NCBI GenBank assembly: GCA_017510335.1
Contig: JAFWNM010000007.1
Location: forward strand, 1-64,000
Length of the DNA stretch: 64,000 bases
Origin: Paracoccaceae bacterium
GTDB lineage: Bacteria > Pseudomonadota > Alphaproteobacteria > Rhodobacterales > Rhodobacteraceae
Direction of reading: 5' to 3'
Shown: piece after piece, positions 9,400 to 18,474 of the stretch
How positions within the stretch are numbered: the first letter of the stretch is position 1
Layout of the letters: every line of letters starts with the position of its first letter
Translations under genes and position numbers: made by a program
Notes under the pieces: generated by a model
What the model saw: the letters and a program-made list of their open reading frames with translations, nothing else
The model's database searches: none
Told to the model about the DNA's origin: nothing

Positions 9400-9738
9400 G
9401 CCCCGAATATACGCGGACAGGCTTGCGCGGCATCCACCCAAGGGTGCTTTCATGCGCGCGGGCATCTTTTCGGGTGGATAGTGCCGTTGGACTGGATGGA
9501 ACGTCCCTGATGCTCAGTGCGGCAAATAGGGTTTTTGCCCGCGTCCATCTGCGGTCATAGGGCGTGGCGTGCGTTGCAGTTTTGCTGCCGCATGGGTTTT
9601 TGCGCAGAAGACAGCTTTTCGCCAGTGCGCAATTGGCCCGCACACAGTGTTCGGCGCGCAGTCAGGCGCAAGATCACCCCACGGGCACACCTGCTTTTGC
9701 GACACGTCAAGAAAGTATCGCCGCCCTGTTTCCGTATT

Positions 9739-9778
9739 GCGTGGACGGTGCCTGAATTGCGTGGACGGTGCCTGAATT
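9739..9778 (+). repeat. Perfect tandem duplication of a 20-base unit
   Basis: Two adjacent identical copies (9739-9758 and 9759-9778) of a unit beginning GCGTGGACGG and ending TGCCTGAATT lie in the gene-poor stretch. Two copies only, so this looks like a slippage or recombination duplication rather than a satellite. Confidence 0.9.
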
Positions 9779-9919
9779 GGGGGGCGTTCGCGCCACTTTG
9801 GGCGTGCCGCACAGGGCCAGTTCACAGCGCGCATCCGGTTTGCGCAAATGGCCGGGCGCGTAGGGCACAGCAGAAAATGCGGGCCATTCCACCAGCACCC
9901 GTCCAGATACGAGCGCGGA

Positions 9920-10768
9920 TCACCCTGTCATCTTCTCATCCTGAAGATGCGACACTTTCCACGGTGCGCGGGTGTCAGGCGCCCCGAACAGATACCCTTG
10001 CAGACAATCAACCCCCATATCGACCAGCATCCGCGCATCTTCAGCATTTTCAACGGATTCCGCGACAGTGAACATGTCGAAATGCCGCGCAATCGACACC
10101 AGCGCCTGTGTCAGGATCTGGTTGTCGGGGTTTTCACTGATTCCGCGAATGAACTCGCCGTCAATCTTGATGATGTCGAAATAGAAATCCTTAAGATACC
10201 GGAAGGCGGTATACCCCGCGCCAAAATCATCCAACGCAAAGCAAATGCCGCGCTCCTGCATGTCCTGCATGAAAACAGTCACAAGGTCGGGCATGATAAT
10301 GGCCGAGGATTCCGTGATTTCAAGAATCAGCCGTTCCCCGATTCTGGGGTCCTGGCGCAGGCCGCGTTCCAGTGTGGCCAACCATTCGGGGTATCCGATG
10401 GACCGCGCCGACATGTTGATGGACAGGCGGATGCCGGGTTCGACAGCCAGTGTGTTCAGCCCCATTTCCAGCGCCAGACAGTCAATCTTGCGGCCCAGTT
10501 CCATGGTTTCAACCGCGCCCATGAAATCGCCCGCCGGAATGATCCTGCCCTTGGGGTCCATGATCCTGATCAGCCCCTCATAGAAGGCGGCGCGGCGCGG
10601 CATGCGCGCCTGCACAACAGGCTGAAAGGCCAGCATGGCGCGACGATCCTTCAGCGCGTGTTCCACCAGACTGATCGCATCTTGCCGTGTTTGCTCCGCT
10701 GCCGCAGCAAAAGGGGAGGAATGCGCTGCATCCTCGTTATAGGGCCGAACGGTAAGTGGGTTTGACAT
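9920..10768 (-). CDS. Stand-alone EAL domain protein (cyclic di-GMP phosphodiesterase)
   Basis: This 282-residue protein has an EAL domain from about residue 40 to the end and no GGDEF, PAS or membrane part. The signature motif reads YEGLIRI instead of EALLR, but the metal-binding Glu is kept. The other catalytic positions are visible: the Asn in LSINMSAR, the Glu in LEITES, both Asp in LDDFGAGY, the Lys in IIKIDGEFI, the Glu in AESVE, and LQGYLFGAP. It is therefore probably an active enzyme degrading cyclic di-GMP to pGpG in the cytoplasm. The first 35 residues have no recognised domain. It diverges from argH, with 186 bases between the two genes. A link to flagellar motility is possible but is inference. 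Confidence 0.9.
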   Translation of the reverse strand: MSNPLTVRPYNEDAAHSSPFAAAAEQTRQDAISLVEHALKDRRAMLAFQPVVQARMPRRAAFYEGLIRIMDPKGRIIPAGDFMGAVETMELGRKIDCLALEMGLNTLAVEPGIRLSINMSARSIGYPEWLATLERGLRQDPRIGERLILEITESSAIIMPDLVTVFMQDMQERGICFALDDFGAGYTAFRYLKDFYFDIIKIDGEFIRGISENPDNQILTQALVSIARHFDMFTVAESVENAEDARMLVDMGVDCLQGYLFGAPDTRAPWKVSHLQDEKMTG

Positions 10769-10888
10769 CAGGACTACTCCAAGGCTTTTCCTGACATTCG
10801 CGTGTTGCGCTTAATCGGCGGTTAAATTCAGGCGATTCTCTAAAATACTTGTCATATTTTCGGCTTTGCGCGGCGTCTTGGGCGCGGA

Positions 10889-10917
10889 TTGCTTTCGGCG
10901 GGCGGCCCGCGTATAGG
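10889..10917 (+). promoter_or_regulatory. Predicted sigma-70 promoter of argH
   Basis: TTGCTT at 10889-10894 and TATAGG at 10912-10917 are separated by 17 bases, about 40 bases before the argH start. Each element matches 4 of 6 consensus bases. Confidence 0.5.
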
Positions 10918-10954
10918 CTTTTGCAAAATCCGGCGGCGTCAAAGGACAGCAATC

Positions 10955-12346
10955 ATGGGCGAATCTTCGGCAAATTCGATGTGGGGCGGGCGTTTCGCAG
11001 CAGGCCCGCACGCGATAATGGAGGCCATCAACGCCTCAATCGGCTTTGACCAGCGCATGGCGCAACAAGACATCGCCGGATCGCGCGCACATGCGGCCAT
11101 GCTGGCGGCAACTGGAATCATCACGACGCAGGACGCACAGGCCATTGATCAGGGGCTGCAACAGGTCCTCGCCGAGATTGAGGGCGGCAGTTTCGCCTTC
11201 TCGACCGCGCTGGAAGATATCCATATGAATGTCGAGGCGCGTTTGTCGGACCTTATCGGTGCCCCTGCAGGGCGCCTGCATACGGCACGTTCGCGCAATG
11301 ATCAGGTCGCGCTGGATTTCCGCATCTGGGTGCGCGACCAATGCGACGCTGCGATTGCGGGTATCGATGCGCTGATGCGCGCCTTCTTGGCGCAGGCCGA
11401 AGCAGGCGCAGATTGGGTCATGCCCGGTTTCACGCATCTGCAAACCGCGCAACCCGTTACATGGGGCCACCATATGATGGCCTATGTCGAAATGCTGGCC
11501 CGCGACAAGGGCCGTTTTCAGGACGCACGCGCGCGTATGAATGAATGCCCCCTTGGGGCAGCGGCACTTGCGGGAACGTCCTTTCCGATCGACCGCCAGA
11601 TGACAGCAACCGCTTTGGGCTTTGACCGGCCGACCGCGAATTCCCTTGATACAGTCTCTGACCGCGATTTCGCGCTGGAATTCCTGTCAGTATCCAGCAT
11701 TTGCGCGATGCACCTGTCGCGCTTTGCCGAAGAACTGGTCATCTGGTCCTCGGCGCAATTCCGGTTTGTGCGCATGTCGGACCAGTTTTCCACGGGTTCC
11801 AGCATCATGCCACAAAAGCGCAATCCAGATGCCGCCGAATTGCTGCGCGCCAAACTGGGGCGCATCCTTGGGGCGACTGTGGCGCTGTTCACTGTCATGA
11901 AGGGGCTGCCGCTGGCCTATTCCAAGGACATGCAGGAAGACAAGGAACAGGTGTTCGATGCCGCCGATACCCTTATGCTGGGCCTTGCCGCCATGGAAGG
12001 CATGGTGCGCGACCTGACCGCCAACCGCGCCACGCTGGAAACCGCGGCCGCGTCAGGGTTTTCGACCGCAACCGATCTGGCAGACTGGCTGGTGCGCGAA
12101 TTGAACCTGCCCTTCCGAGAGGCGCATCACGTCACCGGGTCGCTGGTCAAACTGGCCGAGGACAGGGGCTGTGATTTGCCCGACCTGACGCTGGAGGACA
12201 TGCAAAAAGTGCATGGTCAAATCACACAGGCGGTCTATTCTGTGCTGGGGGTGCAGAATTCGGTCAACAGCCGCACCAGTTACGGTGGCACCGCGCCCGC
12301 GAATGTCCGCGACCAGGTCGCGCGCTGGAAAGGAATGCTGGAATGA
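10955..12346 (+). CDS. argH: Argininosuccinate lyase
   Basis: ArgH splits argininosuccinate into arginine and fumarate, the last step of arginine synthesis. The 463-residue product from the ATG at 10955 begins [18 protein letters not shown], the usual start of the family; AAGGA lies 8 bases upstream. The fumarase/aspartase superfamily signature [11 protein letters not shown] is present, as are the substrate-binding [12 protein letters not shown] segment and the EDIHMNVE motif. Length is normal. The stop codon overlaps the start of a small lipoprotein gene in an ATGA arrangement. That gene in turn overlaps a DUF2834 gene, and lysA follows. This block is typical of Rhodobacteraceae and couples arginine and lysine synthesis genes. 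Confidence 0.97.
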   Translation: MGESSANSMWGGRFAAGPHAIMEAINASIGFDQRMAQQDIAGSRAHAAMLAATGIITTQDAQAIDQGLQQVLAEIEGGSFAFSTALEDIHMNVEARLSDLIGAPAGRLHTARSRNDQVALDFRIWVRDQCDAAIAGIDALMRAFLAQAEAGADWVMPGFTHLQTAQPVTWGHHMMAYVEMLARDKGRFQDARARMNECPLGAAALAGTSFPIDRQMTATALGFDRPTANSLDTVSDRDFALEFLSVSSICAMHLSRFAEELVIWSSAQFRFVRMSDQFSTGSSIMPQKRNPDAAELLRAKLGRILGATVALFTVMKGLPLAYSKDMQEDKEQVFDAADTLMLGLAAMEGMVRDLTANRATLETAAASGFSTATDLADWLVRELNLPFREAHHVTGSLVKLAEDRGCDLPDLTLEDMQKVHGQITQAVYSVLGVQNSVNSRTSYGGTAPANVRDQVARWKGMLE

Positions 12347-12480
12347 AATACGCCCTGTTGGCTGCCGTGCTTGTGCTAAGTGCATGTGGTGCCGAAGCCC
12401 CGCCGACCTATTCGGCACCGGCGCAATCCGGTGTCAGCGTCACAGGCGAATCCCGCATCGGCGTCAGTACCGAACTATGA
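12343..12480 (+). CDS. Small lipoprotein between argH and DUF2834
   Basis: A 45-residue gene overlaps the argH stop (ATGA) and the next start (ATGA), so it is translationally coupled on both sides. The product has a short N-terminus, a hydrophobic segment ALLAAVLVL and a lipobox ending at Cys15 (LSAC). The mature part is about 31 residues, Pro/Ser/Thr/Val-rich, with no membrane segment. It should be a diacylated lipoprotein. In gammaproteobacteria the tiny lipoprotein LptM (YifL), which helps LptD assembly, is also encoded beside lysA. The conserved GLKGPL motif of LptM is absent here, so a shared role is only a speculation. Confidence 0.75.
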   Translation: MKYALLAAVLVLSACGAEAPPTYSAPAQSGVSVTGESRIGVSTEL

Positions 12481-12791
12481 CGCCGCTGCGCATGATCTAT
12501 CTGGCCTTGGCCATCTGGGGCACCATCCATCCGATGTATTGGTTCATCACATGGTTTGTGCAGAATGAATGGTCGATAATGGCCATGGTGGACGCATGGC
12601 ACGTCAATGCGGCCACCAGCGGGCTTGTCTGGGACCTGACGATTGCGGCAGTGGCGTTGACGCTGTTCGTGCTTGTGGAAACATGGCAGCGTCGGCGGTT
12701 CATCGGCCTTCTGGCCATTCCGGCGACATTTTGCATCGGGGTATCTTGCGGCGTGCCCCTCTATCTGTTTCTACGCTCCCGCCCTGATTGA
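12477..12791 (+). CDS. DUF2834 family small membrane protein
   Basis: The 104-residue product begins [20 protein letters not shown] and carries three hydrophobic helices, with conserved-looking Trp and Tyr residues (MYWFITWF) and a DLTIAAVALTLFVLVE helix. This matches the DUF2834 family of short inner-membrane proteins with no known function. The start overlaps the lipoprotein stop by 4 bases (ATGA). The chosen start is the only ATG that leaves the lipoprotein gene intact. Confidence 0.8.
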   Translation: MTPLRMIYLALAIWGTIHPMYWFITWFVQNEWSIMAMVDAWHVNAATSGLVWDLTIAAVALTLFVLVETWQRRRFIGLLAIPATFCIGVSCGVPLYLFLRSRPD

Positions 12792-12876
12792 CCACCATTT
12801 CATCTTGCCTCAAATACTCTCGCCGAAGGCACACGCCCTGGCGCCCCTGACCGCCGCCTGACCGAAAGCGCCCCTG

Positions 12877-14154
12877 ATGGACCATTTCCTTTATCGCAAC
12901 GGTGTCCTGCATGCCGAAGATGTGCCCCTTTCCCGCATTGCGGCTGATGTGGGCACGCCGTTTTATTGTTATTCCACAGCGACATTGACGCGCCATTTCC
13001 GCCTGTTTCAGGACGCGCTGTCGGGGATGGACCATCTGGTATGCTTTGCCATCAAGTCGCTGTCCAATCAGGCCATCTTGCAGACCCTGGGGGCCTTGGG
13101 CGCGGGAATGGATGTGGTGTCTGGCGGCGAATACCGCCGCGCCCTGGCGGCAGGCGTGCCGGGGGACCGGATCGTGTTTTCCGGCGTGGGCAAGACGCGC
13201 GCCGAAATGGAATATGCGCTGGCCCATGGTATCCGGCAGTTCAACGTGGAATCGGCAGAAGAACTGCGCGTTCTGTCTGCAGTGGCCAGCGCCATGGGGG
13301 CGGTTGCCCCCATCACCTTGCGCGTGAACCCTGATGTGGACGCCAAAACCCATGAGAAAATCGCCACAGGCCGCAAGGAAGACAAATTCGGCGTTCCCAT
13401 CGCACAGGCCCGCGCCATTTATGCCGAAGCGGCCACGCTGCCGGGCATCGAAATTGTGGGCGTGGATGTGCATATCGGCAGCCAGTTGACCGACCTTGCG
13501 CCTTTTGAAGCCGCATTTACAAAAATCGCGGACCTGACGCGCGAATTGCGCGCAGACGGGCATACCATCCGGCGGCTGGATCTGGGCGGGGGCTTGGGCA
13601 TTCCCTATACGCGGTCGAATGAAACCCCGCCCCTGCCGCTGGACTATGGCGCGATGATCAAGCGCGTGCTGGGCGATCTGGATGTCGAGATCGAGATTGA
13701 ACCGGGCCGCCTGATCGCGGGCAATGCGGGTATCCTTGTGGCCTCGGTCATTTATCTGAAGCAGGGCGAGGGGCGCGATTTCCTGATCCTTGACGCGGCA
13801 ATGAATGACCTGATCCGCCCTGCCATGTATGGCGCACATCACGACATTGTGCCGGTTGTGGAACCCTTTGCCGGTGTGGAACAGCGCGCGGTGGATATTG
13901 TAGGCCCCGTGTGCGAATCGGGTGACACCTTCGCGAAGTCCCGCAACATGCCCCCGCTTGGCCCTGATGATCTGGTCGCGTTCCGGTCTGCGGGCGCGTA
14001 TGGGGCTGTCATGTCGTCGGAATACAACACCCGCCCCCTGATCCCCGAAGTTCTGGTGAAAGATGATCAATATGCTGTCATCCGCCCCCGCCCAAGCTTT
14101 GACGAAATCATCAATCGCGATACATTACCGGAATGGCTGACGCAAAGGCCATGA
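12877..14154 (+). CDS. lysA: Diaminopimelate decarboxylase
   Basis: LysA decarboxylates meso-diaminopimelate to L-lysine, using pyridoxal phosphate. The 425-residue sequence has the PLP-binding Lys60 in FAIKSLSNQ and the HIGSQ motif (VDVHIGSQLTDL). It also has the Gly-rich phosphate loop LDLGGGLGIPY, the EPGRLIAGNAG segment and the catalytic Cys in GPVCESGDTF. All of these are hallmarks of fold-III decarboxylases. It follows DUF2834 by 85 bases. A DUF4175 gene starts 37 bases downstream in the same direction. Confidence 0.97.
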   Translation: MDHFLYRNGVLHAEDVPLSRIAADVGTPFYCYSTATLTRHFRLFQDALSGMDHLVCFAIKSLSNQAILQTLGALGAGMDVVSGGEYRRALAAGVPGDRIVFSGVGKTRAEMEYALAHGIRQFNVESAEELRVLSAVASAMGAVAPITLRVNPDVDAKTHEKIATGRKEDKFGVPIAQARAIYAEAATLPGIEIVGVDVHIGSQLTDLAPFEAAFTKIADLTRELRADGHTIRRLDLGGGLGIPYTRSNETPPLPLDYGAMIKRVLGDLDVEIEIEPGRLIAGNAGILVASVIYLKQGEGRDFLILDAAMNDLIRPAMYGAHHDIVPVVEPFAGVEQRAVDIVGPVCESGDTFAKSRNMPPLGPDDLVAFRSAGAYGAVMSSEYNTRPLIPEVLVKDDQYAVIRPRPSFDEIINRDTLPEWLTQRP

Positions 14155-14191
14155 TCCGGATGGCCCGCCGAATGGGTCAACGAGAGGGTTG

Positions 14192-16651
14192 ATGTTCCGC
14201 CGCAAACGACCAGACACGCCACCTGCCCTGACCCGCGCGCTGCGCGGGACATTGGCGGGCATGTGGGCGGAAAGACTGGTGCGCGCGTTCTGGCCTTTCA
14301 GCAGTCTGTTGTTATTTTCCGCCGCTGCGCTGGGCTTCGGGGTGCAGGATCATTTGCCGCCGCTTGTGGCCGGGATACTGGCAATTGTGGTTCTGGGGGC
14401 CTTGCTTGGCAGTCTGTTGGTCGGGGCGTGGCGCCTGCGCGTGCCGGGGTCTGCAGATGCCGCGCGCCGTCTGGATCTGGCGTTGCCGGGGCGGCCGCTG
14501 TCCACATTGGCGGACCATCAGGCCATTGGCGCGCAGGACGCGGCCTCGGTTCGGGTCTGGGCAGCGCATCTGGCGCGGATGCAAGCGCGGCTTGCGCATG
14601 TAACCCCCGTGCGCGGCGATATGCGGCTGGCGCGGTTTGACCGTTTCGGCCTGCGCTATGTCGCGCTGACGGCATTTGTTGTGTCGGTGGTGTTCGGTGC
14701 CCCGATGCGCGTTGGCGAAATATCGGATCTTGCGCAAGTTTCCGGCCGCGCCGAAGCAGTGGCGCTTGGCCCGTCATGGGAAGCATGGGTGCAACCGCCC
14801 CCCTATACCGGACGGCCCAGCCTGTATCTGAACGAAGTGGACCGCGCGCGTCTGGAACTGCCGCAGGGCAGCCGCGTAACGGTGCGGTTTTATGGCCAGC
14901 AAGGTATCATGTCGGTCAGCGAAAGCCTGTCGGATCGTGGCGCGACGGACCCTGACGAGATGGCGCAGGATTTCGACATTGAACGCTCTGGCAGGTTAAG
15001 CATCCGTGGCCCGGGCGGGCGGGATTGGGAAGTGGTCGCGCTGGTCGACCAACCCCCCGCTGTGGCGCTGGACGGTGTGGCAGGGCGCGAACGCGGCGGG
15101 CTGATGCGTCAGGATTTCAGCGCGCGCGACGATTACGGCGTGGTCGCAGGCCATGTTCATATCGATCTGGATATTGACAGTATTTCGCGCGACTTTGGCC
15201 TTGCACTCCCGCCCGAGCCAAGGGACGCCCTGACACTGGCGCTGCCATTGCCCGTTTCGGGGTCGCGCGCTGAATTTTCAGATGCCTTTATCGAAGATTT
15301 TTCCCAACACCCCTGGGCAAACATGCCTGTGACTGTGGCCCTTCAGGTCGAAGATGCGCGCGGCCAGCAGGGTCAGACAGAAGCGCAGGACATGACGTTG
15401 CCGGGGCGGCGGTTCTTCGACCCTATGGCGGCAGCTGTCATCGAATTGCGCCGTGACCTGCTGTGGAACCGCGAAAATGCGGCACGCGCGGGGCAGTTGA
15501 TGCGCGCCATCGGCCATCACCCGCAAGACGCCTTTCGCGGGGTTGAGGCGCGGATCAGGTTCACGGAAACCCGTGATCTGTTGCTGGCCAGCCTGAATGA
15601 TGGCGGGCTGGACGGGGCCACCCGCGATGATCTGGCGCAGCGCATGTGGGATCTGGCTGTGTTGCTGGAAGAAGGCGAACTGGCCGATGCCCGCGAAAGG
15701 TTGCGCCGCGCGCAGGAACGTCTGGATGAGGCCGTCCGCAATGGCGCAGACCCGTCCGAAGTGGCCGAGTTGATGGACGAATTGCGCGAAGCCATGCGCG
15801 ATTACATGCGCCAGTTGGCCGAACAGCCCCGCGAACGCGGCGAAGCGCCCCCCGACGGCGAAAGCATGGAAATAACCCAAGACCAGATTCAGCAGCTTAT
15901 GGACCGCATACAGGAGTTGATGGAAGAAGGCCGCATGGATGAAGCCGCCCAGTTGCTGGCGCAATTGCAGGCCCTTATGGAAAACCTGCAAATGGCCGAA
16001 GGGCAGGGCGGCGAAGGTATGCCCGGCAATGAATCCATGGAAGGGCTGGGGGACGCGCTGCGTGACCAGCAAAACCTGGCCGATGACACGTTCAACGACT
16101 TGCAGGACCAGTTCCGCAATGGCCAGGACAGTGGCGCGCCAGATGAGGGCGCATCATCGTCCGAACTGGCCGAACGCCAGCGCGAGCTGGCCGACCAGTT
16201 GCGTGACCAGCAGCTTGCCCCCCTGCCCGGCGAGGGGACGCCAGAAGGCGACGCTGCGCTGGAGGCGTTGGAACGCGCACAGCGCGCGATGGAAGACGCC
16301 GCGCAATCGCTTGAAGATGGCGACACCAGCGAGGCACTGAACCGTCAGGCGGACGCGATGGAAGCCATGCGCGACGGTTTGCGCGCGATGAATGACGCGC
16401 GCACCCAGTCCCAGCGCGACCAGCAGCAGGGCGACCAGCGCGGTGAACAGGGCGCCGAAGGGGGGCGCGACCCCTTGGGCCGTGACCGGAACCAGGGCGG
16501 GGATGTGGGCACTGATCAGGACATGCTGCAAGGGGGCGACACCTATCGTCGCGCGCAGGACTTGCTGGACGAATTGCGCCGTCGGTCCGCCGAACTGGAC
16601 CGACCAGAAGTTGAACTGGACTATCTGCGCCGCCTTCTTGACCGTTTCTGA
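14192..16651 (+). CDS. DUF4175 (TIGR02302 family) membrane-anchored protein
   Basis: This 819-residue protein starts at the ATG at 14192 (GAGAGG upstream). It has two N-terminal membrane helices near residues 30-75, a third at about 150-170 (YVALTAFVVSVVFGAP), then a long periplasmic part. The last 350 residues are strongly charged and rich in Gln, Glu, Met and Asp, with predicted coiled coil (a RRAQERLDEAVRNG helix, repeated LADQLRDQQLA-like segments) and a low-complexity Gln/Gly/Asp stretch near residue 750. This architecture is characteristic of the TIGR02302 family, found next to lysA in many alphaproteobacteria. Function is unknown; an envelope role is inferred from topology. Confidence 0.85.
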   Translation: MFRRKRPDTPPALTRALRGTLAGMWAERLVRAFWPFSSLLLFSAAALGFGVQDHLPPLVAGILAIVVLGALLGSLLVGAWRLRVPGSADAARRLDLALPGRPLSTLADHQAIGAQDAASVRVWAAHLARMQARLAHVTPVRGDMRLARFDRFGLRYVALTAFVVSVVFGAPMRVGEISDLAQVSGRAEAVALGPSWEAWVQPPPYTGRPSLYLNEVDRARLELPQGSRVTVRFYGQQGIMSVSESLSDRGATDPDEMAQDFDIERSGRLSIRGPGGRDWEVVALVDQPPAVALDGVAGRERGGLMRQDFSARDDYGVVAGHVHIDLDIDSISRDFGLALPPEPRDALTLALPLPVSGSRAEFSDAFIEDFSQHPWANMPVTVALQVEDARGQQGQTEAQDMTLPGRRFFDPMAAAVIELRRDLLWNRENAARAGQLMRAIGHHPQDAFRGVEARIRFTETRDLLLASLNDGGLDGATRDDLAQRMWDLAVLLEEGELADARERLRRAQERLDEAVRNGADPSEVAELMDELREAMRDYMRQLAEQPRERGEAPPDGESMEITQDQIQQLMDRIQELMEEGRMDEAAQLLAQLQALMENLQMAEGQGGEGMPGNESMEGLGDALRDQQNLADDTFNDLQDQFRNGQDSGAPDEGASSSELAERQRELADQLRDQQLAPLPGEGTPEGDAALEALERAQRAMEDAAQSLEDGDTSEALNRQADAMEAMRDGLRAMNDARTQSQRDQQQGDQRGEQGAEGGRDPLGRDRNQGGDVGTDQDMLQGGDTYRRAQDLLDELRRRSAELDRPEVELDYLRRLLDRF

Positions 16652-16666
16652 CGCGCCTGTGCCTAC

Positions 16667-16695
16667 TTGACGTAAACCCGCCCGCGCCCTATACG
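16667..16695 (+). promoter_or_regulatory. Predicted sigma-70 promoter of rplS-rpmE
   Basis: TTGACG at 16667-16672 and TATACG at 16690-16695 with a 17-base spacer form one of the best housekeeping promoters in the window. The transcript would have a leader of about 200 bases before rplS, containing a 6-bp hairpin (CCTGCC/GGCAGG) near 16750-16768. Confidence 0.65.
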
Positions 16696-16904
16696 CCACA
16701 AGGTCTGCGGTCGGATTCGGCCAGCGGACCTTTTTGTATATTGGATGCGCCTGCCGCCTTCGGGCAGGTCTGGTCCTGCAAAAAGCGACGAAAGAAAAGC
16801 ATGACTGACCTCTGGCGGGCACCGCGGTGGACCCGGACGAAGACCAGAGCTATCAGACAGCGTTACATCAGCGGGACAACCGCGCGATTTTGAAAGGGCT
16901 AGCG

Positions 16905-17285
16905 ATGAACCTTATCGCCCAGATAGAAGCCGAGCAAATTGCAGAGCTTGGCAAGGAAATTCCGGATTTCAAGGCGGGTGACACCATCCGTGTCGGCTAT
17001 AAAGTGACCGAAGGCACACGTTCGCGCGTGCAGAACTTCGAAGGTGTGTGCATCGGCCGCAAGGGCGGCGCAGGTATTGCCGCATCCTTTACTGTGCGCA
17101 AAATTTCGTTTGGCGAAGGTGTGGAACGTGTATTCCCCCTGTATTCAACGAATATCGACAGCATTGCTGTTGTGCGCCGTGGCCGCGTGCGTCGCGCCAA
17201 GCTGTATTACCTGCGTGACCGTCGCGGCAAATCAGCCCGTATCGCAGAAAAGTCCAACTACCGTCCCATGGACGAAAAAGCTTAA
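16905..17285 (+). CDS. rplS: 50S ribosomal protein L19
   Basis: L19 lies at the interface of the ribosomal subunits. The 126-residue product from the ATG at 16905 (AAAGGG 7 bases upstream) begins [20 protein letters not shown]. It contains the family signature from [13 protein letters not shown] through [15 protein letters not shown]-like residues to [19 protein letters not shown]. An upstream in-frame start at 16827 would add a polar stretch unlike the family and is rejected. rpmE follows after 11 bases. The usual partners rimM and trmD are not adjacent, so rplS here uses its own promoter. Confidence 0.97.
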   Translation: MNLIAQIEAEQIAELGKEIPDFKAGDTIRVGYKVTEGTRSRVQNFEGVCIGRKGGAGIAASFTVRKISFGEGVERVFPLYSTNIDSIAVVRRGRVRRAKLYYLRDRRGKSARIAEKSNYRPMDEKA

Positions 17286-17296
17286 GGAGCGGTCGA

Positions 17297-17518
17297 ATGA
17301 AAGCCGATACCCACCCCGATTACCACATGATCAATGTGAAAATGACCGATGGCACCATCGTTCAGATGAAATCGACATGGGGCGCCGAAGGCGACACCCT
17401 GTCGCTGGATATCGACCCCTCTGTGCACCCTGCATGGACCGGCGGTTCGTCGCGCCTGATGGATGCTGGCGGCCGCGTGTCGAAGTTCAAAAACAAATAT
17501 GCAGGTCTGGGTTTCTGA
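17297..17518 (+). CDS. rpmE: 50S ribosomal protein L31
   Basis: The 73-residue protein begins [19 protein letters not shown] and contains [13 protein letters not shown] and a Lys-rich end, matching bacterial L31. It has no Cys residues, so it lacks the zinc-binding CxxC motif of the zinc-dependent form. A strong AAGGAG lies 8 bases before the ATG. It follows rplS by 11 bases and ends the unit before a clear intrinsic terminator. Confidence 0.95.
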   Translation: MKADTHPDYHMINVKMTDGTIVQMKSTWGAEGDTLSLDIDPSVHPAWTGGSSRLMDAGGRVSKFKNKYAGLGF

Positions 17519-17540
17519 AATCCGCTGCCATCCCGGTTGC

Positions 17541-17574
17541 AAAAAGGCGCGTTTATCGCGCCTTTTTTGTTTTT
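17541..17574 (+). terminator. Intrinsic terminator after rplS-rpmE
   Basis: A stem of AAAAAGGCGCG (17541-17551) pairs with CGCGCCTTTTTT (17557-17568) around a 5-base loop, and more T residues follow. It is 22 bases after the rpmE stop. Confidence 0.9.
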
Positions 17575-17664
17575 AATCATACGCTTGCCATATCCTTTCG
17601 TGTGCTTGCGCATATCCATTACCGCGCATAGAAGGGGGCAGGGACAACGCATCAGGGCAATCGC

Positions 17665-18474
17665 ATGGCGCATATCATCGTGGTCGGCAACGAAAAGGGC
17701 GGGTCGGGCAAATCCACCGTGTCCATGCATGTTTCGGTGGCTCTGGCGCGCATGGGCAAACAGGTCGGCGCGATGGATCTGGACCTGCGCCAGCTCAGTT
17801 TCGGCCGCTACATTGAAAACCGCCTGAATTTCATGGCCAAAAGCGGGGTTGACCTGCCCATCCAGAATTTCCAGCCCCTGCCGGAGATTGATGCGGCCAG
17901 CCTGCCAGACGGGGCAAACCTGTCTGATGCGCGCATGTCCGCCGCGTTGGAACTTCTGGAAAAAAGCTGCGATTACATTGTCATAGACTGCCCCGGCGCG
18001 CATACACGGCCCAGCCAGTTCGCGCATTCCGTGGCCGATACGTTGATAACGCCCATCAATGACAGCTTCATTGATTTTGACCTGCTGGCCAGAACAGACC
18101 CCGACACAGGCAAGGTTCTGTCGCCGTCCATCTATTCAGAAATGGTGTGGAAGGCCCGGCAAACCCGCGCGCAGGCCGGTTTGCGCCCGCTGGACTGGAT
18201 TGTGTTGCGCAACCGTCTGGGCACTGTCGCCATGCACAACAAGCGCAAGATTGGTGACGCATTGGAAGAACTGAGCAAGCGCATCGGGTTTCGCGTGGCT
18301 GCGGGGTTCAGCGAACGCGTGGTTTTTCGCGAATTGTTCCCCCGCGGCCTGACCTTGCTGGACCTGCCCGATATTGGCAATGAAACCATGACAATGTCGC
18401 ATGTCGCCGCCCGTCAGGAATTGCGCGACCTGTTGGTAACGCTTGACCTGCCTGATCTTCAGGTCAATGTCTGA
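17665..18474 (+). CDS. mipZ: Division-plane positioning ATPase MipZ
   Basis: MipZ is a ParA/MinD-type ATPase that forms a gradient from the chromosome origins and keeps FtsZ away from the poles in alphaproteobacteria. The 269-residue product has the deviant Walker A motif NEKGGSGKST (residues 9-18), including the signature first Lys. It has a Walker B region DYIVIDCPGAHTRPS and the MipZ-specific MDLDLRQLSFGRYIENR segment after switch I. The C-terminal part (VVFRELFPRGLTLLDLPD) also fits MipZ rather than plasmid ParA. It is monocistronic after the rpmE terminator. A small gene converges on it and overlaps its last 11 bases. Confidence 0.95.
   Translation: MAHIIVVGNEKGGSGKSTVSMHVSVALARMGKQVGAMDLDLRQLSFGRYIENRLNFMAKSGVDLPIQNFQPLPEIDAASLPDGANLSDARMSAALELLEKSCDYIVIDCPGAHTRPSQFAHSVADTLITPINDSFIDFDLLARTDPDTGKVLSPSIYSEMVWKARQTRAQAGLRPLDWIVLRNRLGTVAMHNKRKIGDALEELSKRIGFRVAAGFSERVVFRELFPRGLTLLDLPDIGNETMTMSHVAARQELRDLLVTLDLPDLQVNV

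Larger units (their letters stand above)
9011..9919. other. Gene-poor stretch between DUF418 and EAL genes
   Basis: About 0.9 kb contains no gene with clear family resemblance. Open frames are short, lack good ribosome binding sites and overlap each other in several frames. The exception worth listing is a small possible membrane protein at 9202-9399. A perfect 20-base tandem duplication lies at 9739-9778. I saw no tRNA, no obvious transposase remnant and no strong hairpin with a T-run. Confidence 0.6.

Noticed and set aside
9517-10071. 184-residue plus-strand frame running into the EAL gene
   Set aside because: It includes the 20-base tandem duplication and overlaps the EAL gene antisense; no coding signature.
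12700-14070. 456-residue minus-strand open frame opposite lysA
   Set aside because: Antisense shadow of lysA, whose catalytic motifs are unambiguous.
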